Assembly: GCF_027887165.1 (NCBI RefSeq)
Contig: NC_077227.1
Location: 79,728,430-79,792,429 of the forward strand
Length of the DNA: 64,000 nt
Direction: 5' to 3'
Source: Monodelphis domestica
Taxonomy: Eukaryota > Chordata > Mammalia > Didelphimorphia > Didelphidae
Under the pieces are notes generated by a model. The model saw nothing but the letters and a program-made list of their open reading frames with translations. It had not been told where the DNA came from and did not search any database. Both the position numbers and the translations under genes were made by a program. The stretch's first letter is position 1, and the number at the start of each line of letters is the position of its first letter. This document shows positions 53,501 through 64,000 of this stretch, piece by piece.

Positions 53501-55214
53501 AGTAGAAACAAGTGGTAAAGGTGTGTCAAACTGCCCCAACCAGCTTAAACTCAAATTGGGAAAGGTTTGGCAAAATCAACAAAAATTCAACAATACTAAT
53601 TTGTAGTTTTCCAAGACAATTTGCAGTTACCAGGCATCTAGTTCTATTATTGACTATTCATGTAGTCAATAGAGCAGTAGTCTCAACAAGATGATTCAAG
53701 TCCTACCTCTGACTTAGGCTAGCTGCGAGACCATAAGTTAAAGTCTCAGTGTCACCCCCTCAATACCCCAGACAACTCTAGGCCTCAAAGTTGGAGATAA
53801 TCTTCTGATCTACATCAGTGAATGACATTTCCACATAACAGGTGCTTAATAAACATGTAGGTCAAGTGGTCTTATTTAATGCCTACCAGTCCTCACTGTG
53901 CTTCTACTCTCCACTCTTTATCTCTTTTCCCTTTTCAAAGTTGTAGCTTTCACTACTTCCAGATCTATGGTTGTTTTTGACATTTAATGGTGTTCAGTTA
54001 AAATATAAATTACTAGTTCAAAGATTATCAAAGGCTTTCCAGAGTTTTACAAAGTAATCAAAAATTGAGCATACACAGTAAATTTAGAAGATTGGGACTT
54101 TTGTGACTAAATTGTTCTTGAGGTAAACTGGTGTTCTAGAAATAAAATGAGTTTTTAAAAAAATGTTCTCTACCAAAAAAAAATTCATATGTAGAATGTG
54201 GTTTTAATTCATTGAAAACATGCAAGCACTCTTTAGTAATCTAGAATAAAATTACTTATTTTCATGTAATACTTCATCACATTTGTAAACCTTTCAAACT
54301 TTAAAGTTAAAAAGGAGATATGGAACTCTGGTAAAATCAGTCATACTTTCCACATTTCTTAATTAAAAAACATGACTTAAAACAAAATATCAAAATAGTT
54401 CATTTTATTTTTTAAGAAAATATGTTCTGAAATTCAGGGCATTTAATAAATAGACAGAGATAAGAAAAGTCCATTTCACCAACAGTTTTACTGGAGTGAT
54501 TCATCAGCTCTCATTTAACCAGTTCTAGAGCAAGGAAACATTGACACCAACAATTAAAAATTAAAAATAATCAATCTACTTGGCTGCCATGGGCATGTAG
54601 TTGTATTCTCCATTGTGAAGAAACCAATAGAATAGAAGTTCCTCCAGGGCAAGAACTGTTTTTCACTTTTTTAACTCCAGTGATTAGGGCAGTAACATGA
54701 CATAATGAGTATATAATGCTTATTAAATTGGAGTAAGACCAGTTAGGTGTATTCCAGAAGCCTCACCACCTAGGTGAAAACAGGTTCTGCTGCAGAAATG
54801 TCTTAAGGCACCATAAGTCCAAGTGGATGCTTTTGCTTAACAATAGGAAATTCTTTAGGGAAGAGCATTATTATCCCAATGAGGTAAATCAAGCTCAGAG
54901 AATAAGATTTCCTACAGGTGAGTTCTCAATAAAAATAATCCTCATGTAGGAAAGTGGTTTTGCAGTTCTATTTGTATCTAAAAATGTATCTTGCTCCCTC
55001 TTTACTTCAACTTTATCATTTTAAAAACCCCAAGAATTCCACCTCTCAAAAGTCTTCTCAAATGACAGGTGATCCCTATTTTTCCCCCCAAGTCCATCAT
55101 AACACAGCCTGCAAATCCCAGTTATTCTCCATCCATTCTAAATTCTATTCTCTTCCTTAATTACATTTTAGTGAAGGTGAAATGGACATCCATTGGAAAA
55201 TTAACATAATTTTC

Positions 55215-55340
55215 TTAGAGCTGGAAAGCACCTTAAAGACAATTGACTTCAACCCCCTCATTTCACATGAAAATGAGACCCACAGTGACTAATGTCACAC
55301 AGCTAGTGGCAGAATTGTGACAAAATCCTAGGGATATTGG
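55215..55340 (+). mobile_element. MIR-like SINE
   Basis: It has TTCTTAGAGCTGGAAAGCACC, CAACCCCCTCATTTCACATG and GTCACACAGCTAGTGGCAGAATTG in order. Confidence 0.65.
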
Positions 55341-55533
55341 CTCCTACACTCTGTCTACTTGTACTCCAACATAATTCCTCCCTACCCTTGTGTGCATATA
55401 ATATGCTCTCCATTCATTTACTGTTTTTTTGTTCCCTACACATCCTGTGCCTAATTATGCATATTAACCAGTTTTACATTACAACCTTGGTATGCCCTAC
55501 ACACAATTTGGGGCTTAAAAATATTTTGATAGT

Positions 55534-55642
55534 TTTTTAACCCTTCTTAGAATCAATACTGTGTATTGGTTTCAAGACAGAATAGTAGTAAGGGCTAGTC
55601 AATGGGTGTTGTGTCTTGCCCAGGGTCACACAGCTGTTCGAT
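55534..55642 (-). mobile_element. Marsupial CORE-SINE, truncated
   Basis: It reads TTTTTAACCCTTCTTAGAATCAATACTGTG through TAAGGGCTAGTCAATGG to GCCCAGGGTCACACAGCTG and then stops. Confidence 0.8.
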
Positions 55643-56569
55643 GGTTTTAAGGAACAATGAACAAATCATTAGGACACATTCAGACTGCTACAGTAAAACT
55701 ATCAAACTTAAAAAAAAAAACTGTTCCATGTTAAAGTTGATATAAAGAAGAGAAGGCTCTTTTAAAAGAATTGGGGATGGAGAACTAACATGCATTTTAG
55801 GCCTACTTAGGTTTACTGAACATCAACAGATATGTAAGAGAGGACGAGTTTGTGACTAATAAGTGTTGGCAAAAATAAAAATTCTTCTAACTGGAAGATT
55901 GTGTTGGAAACGTTTGGTTGTACCTGCTTCAGTTTGAGCTAGGAGTATATAGCAAAAAGAACAAAAGTCTTTCTGCTCTAATTGTGAAGTAAAGTTTTGA
56001 GAGATTTGCTAGGAGGAGGAATAGTGCAGGGCACAGGAATAGTTGAACTCCTAACTACAACTGGCCCAATTATGCTAAAGATGTTTCCCACCTGAAGCCA
56101 GATTTTCACAACATAGCTGCCCTGTAAGCAAAAAAATTACACTTGCCTAAGCAAGCAAAGAGGCTTCTGACACTGGAGAGTCAGGGTAATTTTCCAATGG
56201 AGGAAAATGGACTTGGATCAGAAGTTCACCGAAATGAAGTATTTCCTGGATCTCAAAATTTCTTGTATTTGTTATCAACTCCCCTAAACATTTAAGAAAT
56301 TTATTCTATACTTTTAATGGTGACACATAGCAGAAAAGGTATGCTAACTGGATTATGTTCTCATTTACATCTCTAATTATATAACACTGTAATAACCTAA
56401 GGCTAACTCACTTTGGTGGCTACTACTCTGAATGGTAAGCATGTTGCCTAAAAATAAATAAGGAGCCTTATAATGTTTTTTCTATCAAAATAACCCTAGC
56501 AAATGGGAGGTAAAGTCACATAACACTGAAATAAATCTCTAATCTTCAGAATAAAATCATACTTTATTA

Positions 56570-58936
56570 TGTATAGTGTACTGGCATAAAAGGTTTCAAA
56601 AACTAAGTCTTTAAAAATGCACAACACTAAGTTGTCATTAGATATTAATACAGTAGACTAAATTATTGTGTAAACACAATTTAAGATAAATTTAATATTA
56701 AAGAAAGTCATTACAGAAATTAGCAACGCTTACCATTCTTGAATTAATACCATTACGCATTATGAATATATACTGTATATTTCCAATTGATTCCATTCTT
56801 AGGCTCAATTTAATAAACACAATTGTAACAGGTTTTATTTATATGAAAAATACTTCACTAAGAAAGTAGACAAACTGCACAGAAATAGTACAAGTGTCAT
56901 GTGCATAGCAAGATAGCTTAAAGCATCTACATATGGCTTCCTTTAAAATAAACCTCTTGGGGACTGGTCCATTTTGGACCTATTGTTACAGGTGATATAT
57001 GTAAACTGTTTCACATCTTTTAGGCACTTGCTAACAATAGTGTTCATATCCCTGAAAAACAAACTTACAAAAATTAATAAAATTAAAATTAAAACCAAGA
57101 AAATAATGCTGGTAAAAGCTCTGTGTATATATATTTTTTAAAGTTTACAACCAGTTTTATTAGTGCATGCCCAGAACTAAAATAAAACAAACTTTTTAGG
57201 TCAAAAAATTTCTGTGCAGGGTTTATAGCAAATAAGCCATACAAAAATATGTACATGTCTGAAATCTTAGTTATGTACAGAAGAGAAGCCCTGAAGATTT
57301 ATTCCAATCAATAAAAATATATAACACTTATAGTAACCATGTAACAAAAAATCTTAGATCAGGTAATTTTATAATACAGATGAGCTCCATTATACAAAGA
57401 TGCAATAAAAGTCAAACTACATTTATAAAGCAGAAATTTTGTCTTTGATTCTTTAATGCAGCAACTTCATTTTTAAATCTGTCCTTATCAAGGAATCCAC
57501 TAGAAAACTGTCCTGAGTTCTACCACTTATTAAAGATCTACTACTGCTATCTGCCTACCCTACTGATACCAATCAGCTGTTTTGCTTTGGATTTCCAGTC
57601 CTCTAAATTATTATGAAAGCCACTTCACTGGAGGCATGTTTGAAAGATGTGTGATATTTTATTAGTTATAGAAATGAGACTGTTGTTGGATTGTTTTTTT
57701 TTTTCCAGAGCTCTGAAATTACCAGATTGTTACTGTATAAATAACAAAGCAAAATCTAGAAAAACATTTTTTTTCCCTGAGAAGTGCCTACTTATAGATC
57801 TTATATCCAGAAGAAAAACAGCTAGAATGGCAGCAGGTATCTATATCAGTTAAATATGAGTTTCCTGGAAACTCTGGAAAATGTATTTATCTGAAGAAAT
57901 CTGCCACCAGCTCTGCAACAAGATTCTCTAAATCTGAATTTAAAAAGATATTTCCTTGTTTCTGTTCTAGCCTTCCTATAGAGCCCAATACTGGCCTTTA
58001 AATCATCTCTGTATACCCTCTCTAGAAGTGGCATCTACTTTCACTCATTACAGGGCATATCTCGGCAACATAAAACCTTAACAGAGAAAAAAATTATTTG
58101 TTTGACATATATATTCAGAAACATCTCTTTACCCAATGGTGTCCTAATTGCAGTGAGTCAACTGTAAGTCAAATATACTATCCAGTCAACATATTTCCTT
58201 TAGAGAATCACAGAATGGAGCTGAAAAGGACCTTAGGGGTCATCATTAGGTACACCTTCCTCATTATGGAGATGAGCAACCTGCAGACCAGAGAATGACT
58301 TGCCCAAAGTCACATAGACACTAAGTAACAGTTGAGCTGAAATTGGGAAAGTAAGATTTCTGACTTCAAATGAGTGCTCTTTCCATTGGATCACACTGAT
58401 TCAAGGATTATACTCCACTCTGTGCCAGAAGTCTCTGAGTAATCTGGACTGAGGATAAGCAGCCTGGAAAGATAACCAGGAAGAGAAACTTCAGCCTTTT
58501 GGTGGGAAACTGATACCATACTTACAGGGAAAATACTTACCAGATTTACAAGACTGATAACAGCTGAAGCAGTATTAATGGAGATGCTGATCTCCACTAT
58601 AATACACATTCTCAAATAATATTGATATAATTTAATGGGGGAAAAGATGGGGTTTTTCTCACAATTTTCATTTTAACCTAACTTTCCAGAACATATTCTT
58701 TAAAAAAACAAACAAAAAAAAACCAAGGTACATCTGAGCTATAATTTCAAAATGCATGCATTGTGTGGTTGCATTTTCAAATGCTGCAATTCTGCTTTTC
58801 CAATAAAATATAACCATCTCCAAAAACAATATTTAAAAGCTTAATTTCTGGTATTACACTGAAATAGAAAACATATGCATATCATAATTTGATTCATTCT
58901 TTTAAAGTAATTTTATTTTTTAATAATCAATGTAAA
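56570..58936 (-). other. ZNF518A: Probable ZNF518A 3' UTR
   Basis: This AT-rich stretch after the ZNF518A stop is mostly repeat-free, apart from a MIR-like copy at 58.2-58.4 kb. TTTATT at 56573-56578 reads as AATAAA on the - strand and is a plausible terminal poly(A) signal, giving a 3' UTR of about 2.4 kb. Other TTTATT sites occur inside it (for example near 57.65 kb), so shorter forms are possible. The end is inferred. Confidence 0.4.
58203..58395 (+). mobile_element. MIR-like SINE within the likely ZNF518A 3' UTR
   Basis: It has AGAATCACAGAATGGAGCTG, AAGGACCTTAGGGGTCATC, CTTGCCCAAAGTCACATAGAC and GAGTGCTCTTTCCATTGGATCACACTG in order. It would be transcribed antisense in ZNF518A mRNA. Confidence 0.7.
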
Positions 58937-61900
58937 TTATTCTAACATATGCCAATCCCGAGTAGCTTCCATTAAATGTCGCTGTCCATGACCCACCCAA
59001 GCATCCTGATTGTCAAATACTCTACCACAATACCAGCAGTTAAACTTTGCCTTCAAAGTATTATCAGAGGTAGTTTTCACAATCTGATAATTATTTTTGC
59101 TTGTCTTTTTAAGTGTTAATTTTAACACAAATCTTTCTTTCACAGGTTTAAGTACTTTATGCCTCTTGGCAGAAAAATAATCAGTAACTGCTTTAGAAAT
59201 GTTACAATATGCTGGTTCCAGAAGTGCTTGAATTGTTCTTTTTGACAATGAAACCTTGACTACCTGCCCTTTAAACTTAGCAATAGTTTTCATTACATTT
59301 ACCACTTCTGGAGAATCTGTATCAGGATGGTTTAAAACCACAACAGGCTGATTTCTTCTAGGGCATTTTATAAGTTGTGTAGAACTGAAAGGGAAAAGTC
59401 GCAAAGTCCTAACTGTATCCTTAGGAAACCTTGGTCTATAAAGGTCAAATGTGTCATGAAAATCTTCAGATTTTGTTTTTCTTTTACTCTTCCTGTGCAA
59501 CATTACTTTTTTTCTAGGCCATTCCTGGAAATTGTCTCTACATTTTGGTCCAAAGTTCCTGTTTTCATATGTAATCATGGATTCAGAAGCTTTATGTTGT
59601 ACATGAGCTTTCATTTTTGAAATCTGTCTTCTAGTAGATTTTCCATGATTGAAGCCACTCCGAAATGAACTATTTGTTTGACACCTTAAAAGCTGTGTCT
59701 CTGGATGAGTGGTGGTACATACTGTCCCTTGAGGAGGTATGTTACATATTGCTGTAGAGGTTGTGACAGTTGCATTTGCTGGCATTAATCTATTTGTTAA
59801 GAGTAAGGCATCACTAGATGAGACAAGTTGTTTTTCCTCTGCTGTGGAAGTTTGATGAGACTGTATGATGTCTAACTGTAATGAAGATTTAGGACTTTTT
59901 GCTGACTGACTGTTATCAAAAGCAGGGTTCTTAATAATTTTCAGCAGGATTTTTTGTTGTGTTGCTCCGGATTTCTTTGGTTGATGATTTTGATGATCAT
60001 AAGTGCTATTCTGTAATAAATCAGAAGGTCCTACCTGTGACTTGCTGGGAGTCACACACCTTAGGAGAACTGCCTGCCGGCCATCCGGCAACAATGCATA
60101 AAGAGATTGTTTTTGTTGAGCTTCACTAGGCTGTCTTACTGAACCCAAAGACTGCGACTTAGTGCTTTGACAGCCAGGCACAGTATTTTGAGAAGAATTT
60201 TCATTCACTGAAGACTCTGCTGGGTTTCTAAAAATATATGATCCTTTAAATGGTATGCTATTTTCAGAACTAACTGCCATATCAGGCCTACTATCAAATG
60301 TTGAGGAGCAAATTATATTTGTAGGACTATCCTTTTTCAAATCTGCTCTTACAGAAGGTGTTTTGTCATCCTCCTTAGCTATAGCTCCACCAAGAACTTG
60401 AGAATTCTCACCTGTAATATTGGTAACACTTCCAAGCACTCCATTACTTAACCTTAGAATCATTCCAGGTTTCTTATTTAAAAGGAGAGATGATGGTATA
60501 CCTTTAGTCATCAAAATACCTGGTGGATTAGTTGATGAAAGACTTCTTCCTGAAACAAGTTTTAATCCAGATTTGCTAGCAAGATGCAAAGGTAAAATAA
60601 ATCCTTTAGGAGATGACTGAACAAAAATGGCTTTTTTTGGTTCAGAGTTTATTGGTGGGCTCAGCACATGAAAAGAACCTAAGCCATTAGAACTATCTGG
60701 AGTAGCTTGTATTTTGTCTTTTACAAGCTGCTGAGTTATTCTTGTATCAGACTGGGTCTTAACTGAGTCAACAACAGCAATTCTGGGTATTTTCTCAGAG
60801 TCTCCCAAATCATTTGATGTTGATAGTACTTGCTTTTCTTTCCCACAACCCATTTCTGTATTTGCTATACAGTTGCTGGCATTAAGATCTTTTGTATGTA
60901 CACTAATCCCAACATTGCTAGATGAAATGGGTAAAGTGCATGGGCTTTCTGAACCTTTCAAATATTCAGTAATGTTGCTCTTGCCTTCATTTTTCAAAAG
61001 TGGCTCATCATGAAGTTGAACTCCTTTATTTGGTGTAATATCAGAGTCTTTTCCCAAACTTAATTTTTCATCCAATACATTTTGTAACAACTGGGTTTCT
61101 TCAGGTGACCAAAAATCAGATGCCTGTGTACTCTGCAGTGAGAAAACAGATGTGATTTTGGGCATTGTGAATGAATCAACACAAGAGATATTCTCCCAAT
61201 CTGATTTCTCAGCTACATCCTCTAAGCCTTGATTTATATCAGCTTGAGGATTCTGTGTGTCAATATTTTGTATTGTTTCTAAAATTTCGGTATCTTCACA
61301 TTGGTTTTTTAAAGGTTCACAAGTATCTTTAGTGTTTAAAGGGCAGTAAGTTTCACAAATCTTTGAAGGAGATGTTTCATGGAGATCTGGATTTGGACTC
61401 ATCCCTACTGATGACAAGCCTGATTCACTTCTCGAGCTATACTGGTGAACAGCTGTTTTGCTTGATGAAGATTCTTCAGAGTTTTCATGTGCTGTTGCTG
61501 AAATACTGCATGAGTTATCCAAATAGTCCATTTTTGAGTAATTATGAAAAGGTAATGATCCTTGGCCAGAGAATGGCATATAGTTGAGATCATTAATACT
61601 GGAGTTATTCAATATTCCACTATGTTGTGCTTTTGGTTCAACAGAATTTACTTCAACAGATTCCACGTTAACTGGGTTCTTAACTGTGGCACACAATACC
61701 TGAGGATGACTTTGAATAACACAACTTCCCCATGCTCCAACATTATTACTAATTCTGATTTTAGTGGTCAAATTTAAAGGAGCTGCAGTCAATTCTGAAT
61801 TTGTTGACAAGAGAGGTGTACTTTTCTCAGCACCTACTGTCTGAGACTTACTTCTAGTTTGAGCCAAAACAGTTTTTTCTTTTTCTGAAGTCCCATTCCC

Positions 61901-63499
61901 TGAAAACAGAGGAGTAGAAAATGATAATGGATTTGATGTGTTAGTGCAAATTGTGTTATTTAATTCAGATGTATGCAGTGTAGCACCTGTAGGTAATCCA
62001 GTGGTTTCAGCTGTACGATGCTGCACATCAGTAGTGTTGTCCTTTATTGTACCTGGCTGTAGACCTGGAGAACATGAATTAGATTTATTGGTAGGCAACA
62101 ATTTTATAACTATGTGTTGTTTTCCGTCTACCATCTTGAACCCCATAAACTTAGCACTATAGTTGGCAGGAACTGATATTTTATTATTTTTCAACATCAG
62201 TACTGCAGGTCCATGTATAACATTCTTTAAAAATCCAAAACCAGAACTTGACCCCTCTTCAGATCTACTACTCTGACTGGTAGGTAAGAGGTTTCTTGTT
62301 TCTGATTCTGACTCATCTTGCTTCTGACTTGGTTTTTCAATGTGTATGGTGTCATTCTTTTCTTCATTTAAATGCTCCTGTATATTACTCTGTTCTTCAG
62401 ATTTAAACTGAATTTTATTAATGTTTTTAAGCACCTCTGTGTTTTTTTCTACATAGCTGTCATTTCCATTGTTCTCTTTCTTTTGTCTCCAAAGTGTCTT
62501 TCTTGATGTTCCTATTTTGTATCGTCGTAATATAAGCTTAAGTCCAGCTGTAGTCTTTACTATCCTTTTTTCACATTTTTCCTTTTCCAGTTTATCTTTT
62601 GCATATAATTGATCTTTGTGCAAAGCTACAACATGTTTTACAAGTTGGTCCTTCTCAGCAGCACTATAGTTACAATATTGACAACTGAAGGGAAAAGTAG
62701 TGGAATGAACAAAGAGATGCTGCTGAAACTCTCCTTTGGTGAAACTTATATGATTACATTTACTACATTTATAGTGAATCTCATTATGTCTGTGAATATG
62801 CTGAACAAATGTGCCAACATCCTTGGTAGAGAACTTGCATTTTTCACATTGAAAATTACCATTAACACAATGTTTAACTGCAAAATGTTTTGTCAAGTCT
62901 AATAAGGTATATACATTCTCATCATTGCAAATGTCACATTTTACTAAAGTGCTTCGGTGGATAAGTCTGTGTTGTTTAAATGACTGAAAGTCATTTGCAG
63001 AAAAACTACACATCTCACAAGGATATAAAGGTAATTCTCCACAGTGCAAAAGCTGAAAATGTTTCTGCAAATCATTTGGGCTATATCGAACATTGTCCCT
63101 ACATTTTGTACAGCTGAAATTAAGTATTTTTGCGGACATTTTCATTCCTTCTTCTTCAAATCTTATATTGGGTCTTTGCAACATGTTACACTCCTCTAAA
63201 CAGTTTAAAGGGCTTTCATTTATTTTCTCTTTGCCAACAGATTTTCTGGCAGTCTGTGGTTTACTCTCAAATACTTGTTTATATGTGTCAACTTCATGCG
63301 TCAATGGAGTTTCATCTGAAATACTTATCTTGGGCAAATCAATTTTCACATTTTTCAGTTCATAAAGAGAATTATCTTCTAAAATTCTTGGTTCTTCTGA
63401 CTCTACAGCATCAATAACTATTATATCTTCTACATCATAACCTTTTTCTAAAGTAGTTGGTTTTTCATCACAAAAAAATTGCTTCTGTTCAGATGGCAT
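58937..63499 (-). CDS. ZNF518A: ZNF518A, C2H2 zinc-finger protein, complete 1,520-residue coding exon
   Basis: Large nuclear zinc-finger protein encoded in one exon; human ZNF518A is about 1,483 residues. The start MPSEQKQFFCDEK matches human MPSEQKQLFCDEK, and an in-frame TAG 27 nt upstream (63527-63529) fixes it. Six C2H2-type fingers lie at about residues 130-294 (Cys/His sets near C130/C133-H147/H152, C161/C164-H177/H181, C188/C191-H205/H210, C218/C221-H234/H238, C245/C248-H261/H265, C273/C276-H289/H294). A seventh lies at the C terminus (C1488/C1491-H1504/H1508). Between them is a long Ser/Thr/Asn-rich, probably disordered region with short conserved basic patches such as LKLILRRYKIG. 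The paralogue ZNF518B is reported to bind the G9a histone methyltransferase; a similar chromatin-silencing role here is inferred. The frame is intact throughout. It converges on BLNK. Confidence 0.96.
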   Translation of the reverse strand: MPSEQKQFFCDEKPTTLEKGYDVEDIIVIDAVESEEPRILEDNSLYELKNVKIDLPKISISDETPLTHEVDTYKQVFESKPQTARKSVGKEKINESPLNCLEECNMLQRPNIRFEEEGMKMSAKILNFSCTKCRDNVRYSPNDLQKHFQLLHCGELPLYPCEMCSFSANDFQSFKQHRLIHRSTLVKCDICNDENVYTLLDLTKHFAVKHCVNGNFQCEKCKFSTKDVGTFVQHIHRHNEIHYKCSKCNHISFTKGEFQQHLFVHSTTFPFSCQYCNYSAAEKDQLVKHVVALHKDQLYAKDKLEKEKCEKRIVKTTAGLKLILRRYKIGTSRKTLWRQKKENNGNDSYVEKNTEVLKNINKIQFKSEEQSNIQEHLNEEKNDTIHIEKPSQKQDESESETRNLLPTSQSSRSEEGSSSGFGFLKNVIHGPAVLMLKNNKISVPANYSAKFMGFKMVDGKQHIVIKLLPTNKSNSCSPGLQPGTIKDNTTDVQHRTAETTGLPTGATLHTSELNNTICTNTSNPLSFSTPLFSGNGTSEKEKTVLAQTRSKSQTVGAEKSTPLLSTNSELTAAPLNLTTKIRISNNVGAWGSCVIQSHPQVLCATVKNPVNVESVEVNSVEPKAQHSGILNNSSINDLNYMPFSGQGSLPFHNYSKMDYLDNSCSISATAHENSEESSSSKTAVHQYSSRSESGLSSVGMSPNPDLHETSPSKICETYCPLNTKDTCEPLKNQCEDTEILETIQNIDTQNPQADINQGLEDVAEKSDWENISCVDSFTMPKITSVFSLQSTQASDFWSPEETQLLQNVLDEKLSLGKDSDITPNKGVQLHDEPLLKNEGKSNITEYLKGSESPCTLPISSSNVGISVHTKDLNASNCIANTEMGCGKEKQVLSTSNDLGDSEKIPRIAVVDSVKTQSDTRITQQLVKDKIQATPDSSNGLGSFHVLSPPINSEPKKAIFVQSSPKGFILPLHLASKSGLKLVSGRSLSSTNPPGILMTKGIPSSLLLNKKPGMILRLSNGVLGSVTNITGENSQVLGGAIAKEDDKTPSVRADLKKDSPTNIICSSTFDSRPDMAVSSENSIPFKGSYIFRNPAESSVNENSSQNTVPGCQSTKSQSLGSVRQPSEAQQKQSLYALLPDGRQAVLLRCVTPSKSQVGPSDLLQNSTYDHQNHQPKKSGATQQKILLKIIKNPAFDNSQSAKSPKSSLQLDIIQSHQTSTAEEKQLVSSSDALLLTNRLMPANATVTTSTAICNIPPQGTVCTTTHPETQLLRCQTNSSFRSGFNHGKSTRRQISKMKAHVQHKASESMITYENRNFGPKCRDNFQEWPRKKVMLHRKSKRKTKSEDFHDTFDLYRPRFPKDTVRTLRLFPFSSTQLIKCPRRNQPVVVLNHPDTDSPEVVNVMKTIAKFKGQVVKVSLSKRTIQALLEPAYCNISKAVTDYFSAKRHKVLKPVKERFVLKLTLKKTSKNNYQIVKTTSDNTLKAKFNCWYCGRVFDNQDAWVGHGQRHLMEATRDWHMLE

Positions 63500-64000
63500 G
63501 ATTTGAAAAACGGATCCTGGTGTCCTCTATTCAGCAAATTCTTGAAGTTATTTATAATTTATGCAGAAAACTTGAATACTGTGCTGGGGCATCTTCAAAG
63601 TTCCACAATTTTCCCCACTTTAACTTACCTAAAATTAAAGAAAGAATTGAAATTCTTATTATTGAATATATGTGAACTTTGTATTTTAAAACATCACAAA
63701 GTAGATACTCTAACAAAGCATTTCTAGGATATAGATTTAGAAGACACCCTAGAGTATTATCTAATTCAACTCCTTCGTTTTAAAGCTAAAGAAACTATGA
63801 CCAGGTAAATGTTAAGGTTTCAAATTCTCACTAATCTGCCATTAACAGTCTATTTAAAAAAAGTATGACGAATGATCTCTAAGATTCCTTTATTTTATAA
63901 AGATTTTATGATTTAAATTATTTCAAAAAATGTTTCAATAAAACTTTAAAAAACTGAACAAAATAGTCATAGCAATTATTTAACTCTTGATTATGGATGT
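63500..64000 (-). other. ZNF518A 5' leader / upstream intron
   Basis: The base at -3 of the ZNF518A start is A, a favourable context. The stop in frame at 63527-63529 shows the coding region does not extend upstream. A splice acceptor of the coding exon probably lies within about 150 bp, but no single AG stands out. A weak MIR-like scrap is near 63.74-63.81 kb. Nothing else is seen. Confidence 0.4.

Larger units (their letters stand above)
50871..56569. other. Intergenic region between the BLNK and ZNF518A 3' ends
   Basis: It contains a coding-like scrap on the - strand (51.43-51.65 kb), a MIR copy (52.03-52.20 kb), a CORE-SINE (52.72-52.90 kb), an L2 piece (53.28-53.50 kb), a MIR-like block (55.21-55.34 kb) and a truncated CORE-SINE (55.53-55.64 kb). 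AT-rich unique DNA fills the rest. No RNA gene is recognised. Confidence 0.55.

Noticed and set aside
59375-63417. Several + strand open frames of 66-97 codons
   Set aside because: They are antisense shadows of the ZNF518A coding exon.
1-64000. CRISPR arrays, tRNA or rRNA genes, bacterial-type operons
   Set aside because: No regularly spaced repeats, cloverleaf genes or compact gene clusters were seen. The window is vertebrate nuclear DNA.

Overview
The window is mammalian, almost certainly marsupial, nuclear DNA. It holds the 3' two-thirds of BLNK (B-cell linker adaptor) on the + strand as 14 small exons between 1,304 and 49,670. The single coding exon of ZNF518A lies on the - strand at 58,937-63,499. 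The genes converge tail to tail, as they do from memory on human 10q24. The interspersed repeats are what point to a marsupial: a marsupial-type L1 3' end, CORE-SINE/MIR copies in both orientations, many L2 pieces, a Tigger1-like fragment and a SPIN-like hAT element. SPIN has been reported in opossum, so a didelphid is my best guess, but the species is not proven.

Layout: 1-1,303 is BLNK intron, with the first BLNK exons off the left edge. 1,304-18,246 holds seven exons coding the tyrosine-motif region, with six YxxP-type sites. One of these, in the 26-bp exon at 16,478, has no counterpart in the human protein as I remember it. 18,247-36,212 is a very long intron containing two oppositely oriented gammaretrovirus-like fossils (about 20.7-24.0 kb - strand, about 24.4-26.9 kb + strand), an exon-like 24-bp segment between them, a SPIN-like element (29.87-30.07 kb), L1 pieces (31.1-33.1 kb) and a retroviral LTR-like stretch with an internal tandem duplication (33.2-34.2 kb). 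36,213-49,670 holds the proline-rich exons and the SH2 domain, followed by the 3' UTR to about 50.87 kb. 50.9-56.5 kb is intergenic with old repeats and one unidentified coding-like scrap. 56.57-58.94 kb is the likely ZNF518A 3' UTR.

Function: BLNK is the SYK substrate that couples the B-cell receptor to PLCG2, BTK, VAV and GRB2. Spliced from this window it gives 394 residues, against 402 for the matching part of human BLNK. ZNF518A is a nuclear C2H2 zinc-finger protein with a probable chromatin role. The two genes are neighbours with no evident shared pathway.

No wholly new system is evident. The most interesting points are the extra YEIP motif with tandem splice donors, the exon-like segment between retroviral fossils, the SPIN-like element with its exact 8-bp target duplication, two back-to-back perfect hairpins beside an SH2 exon, and a CpG-rich plateau at 42.5-45.3 kb.
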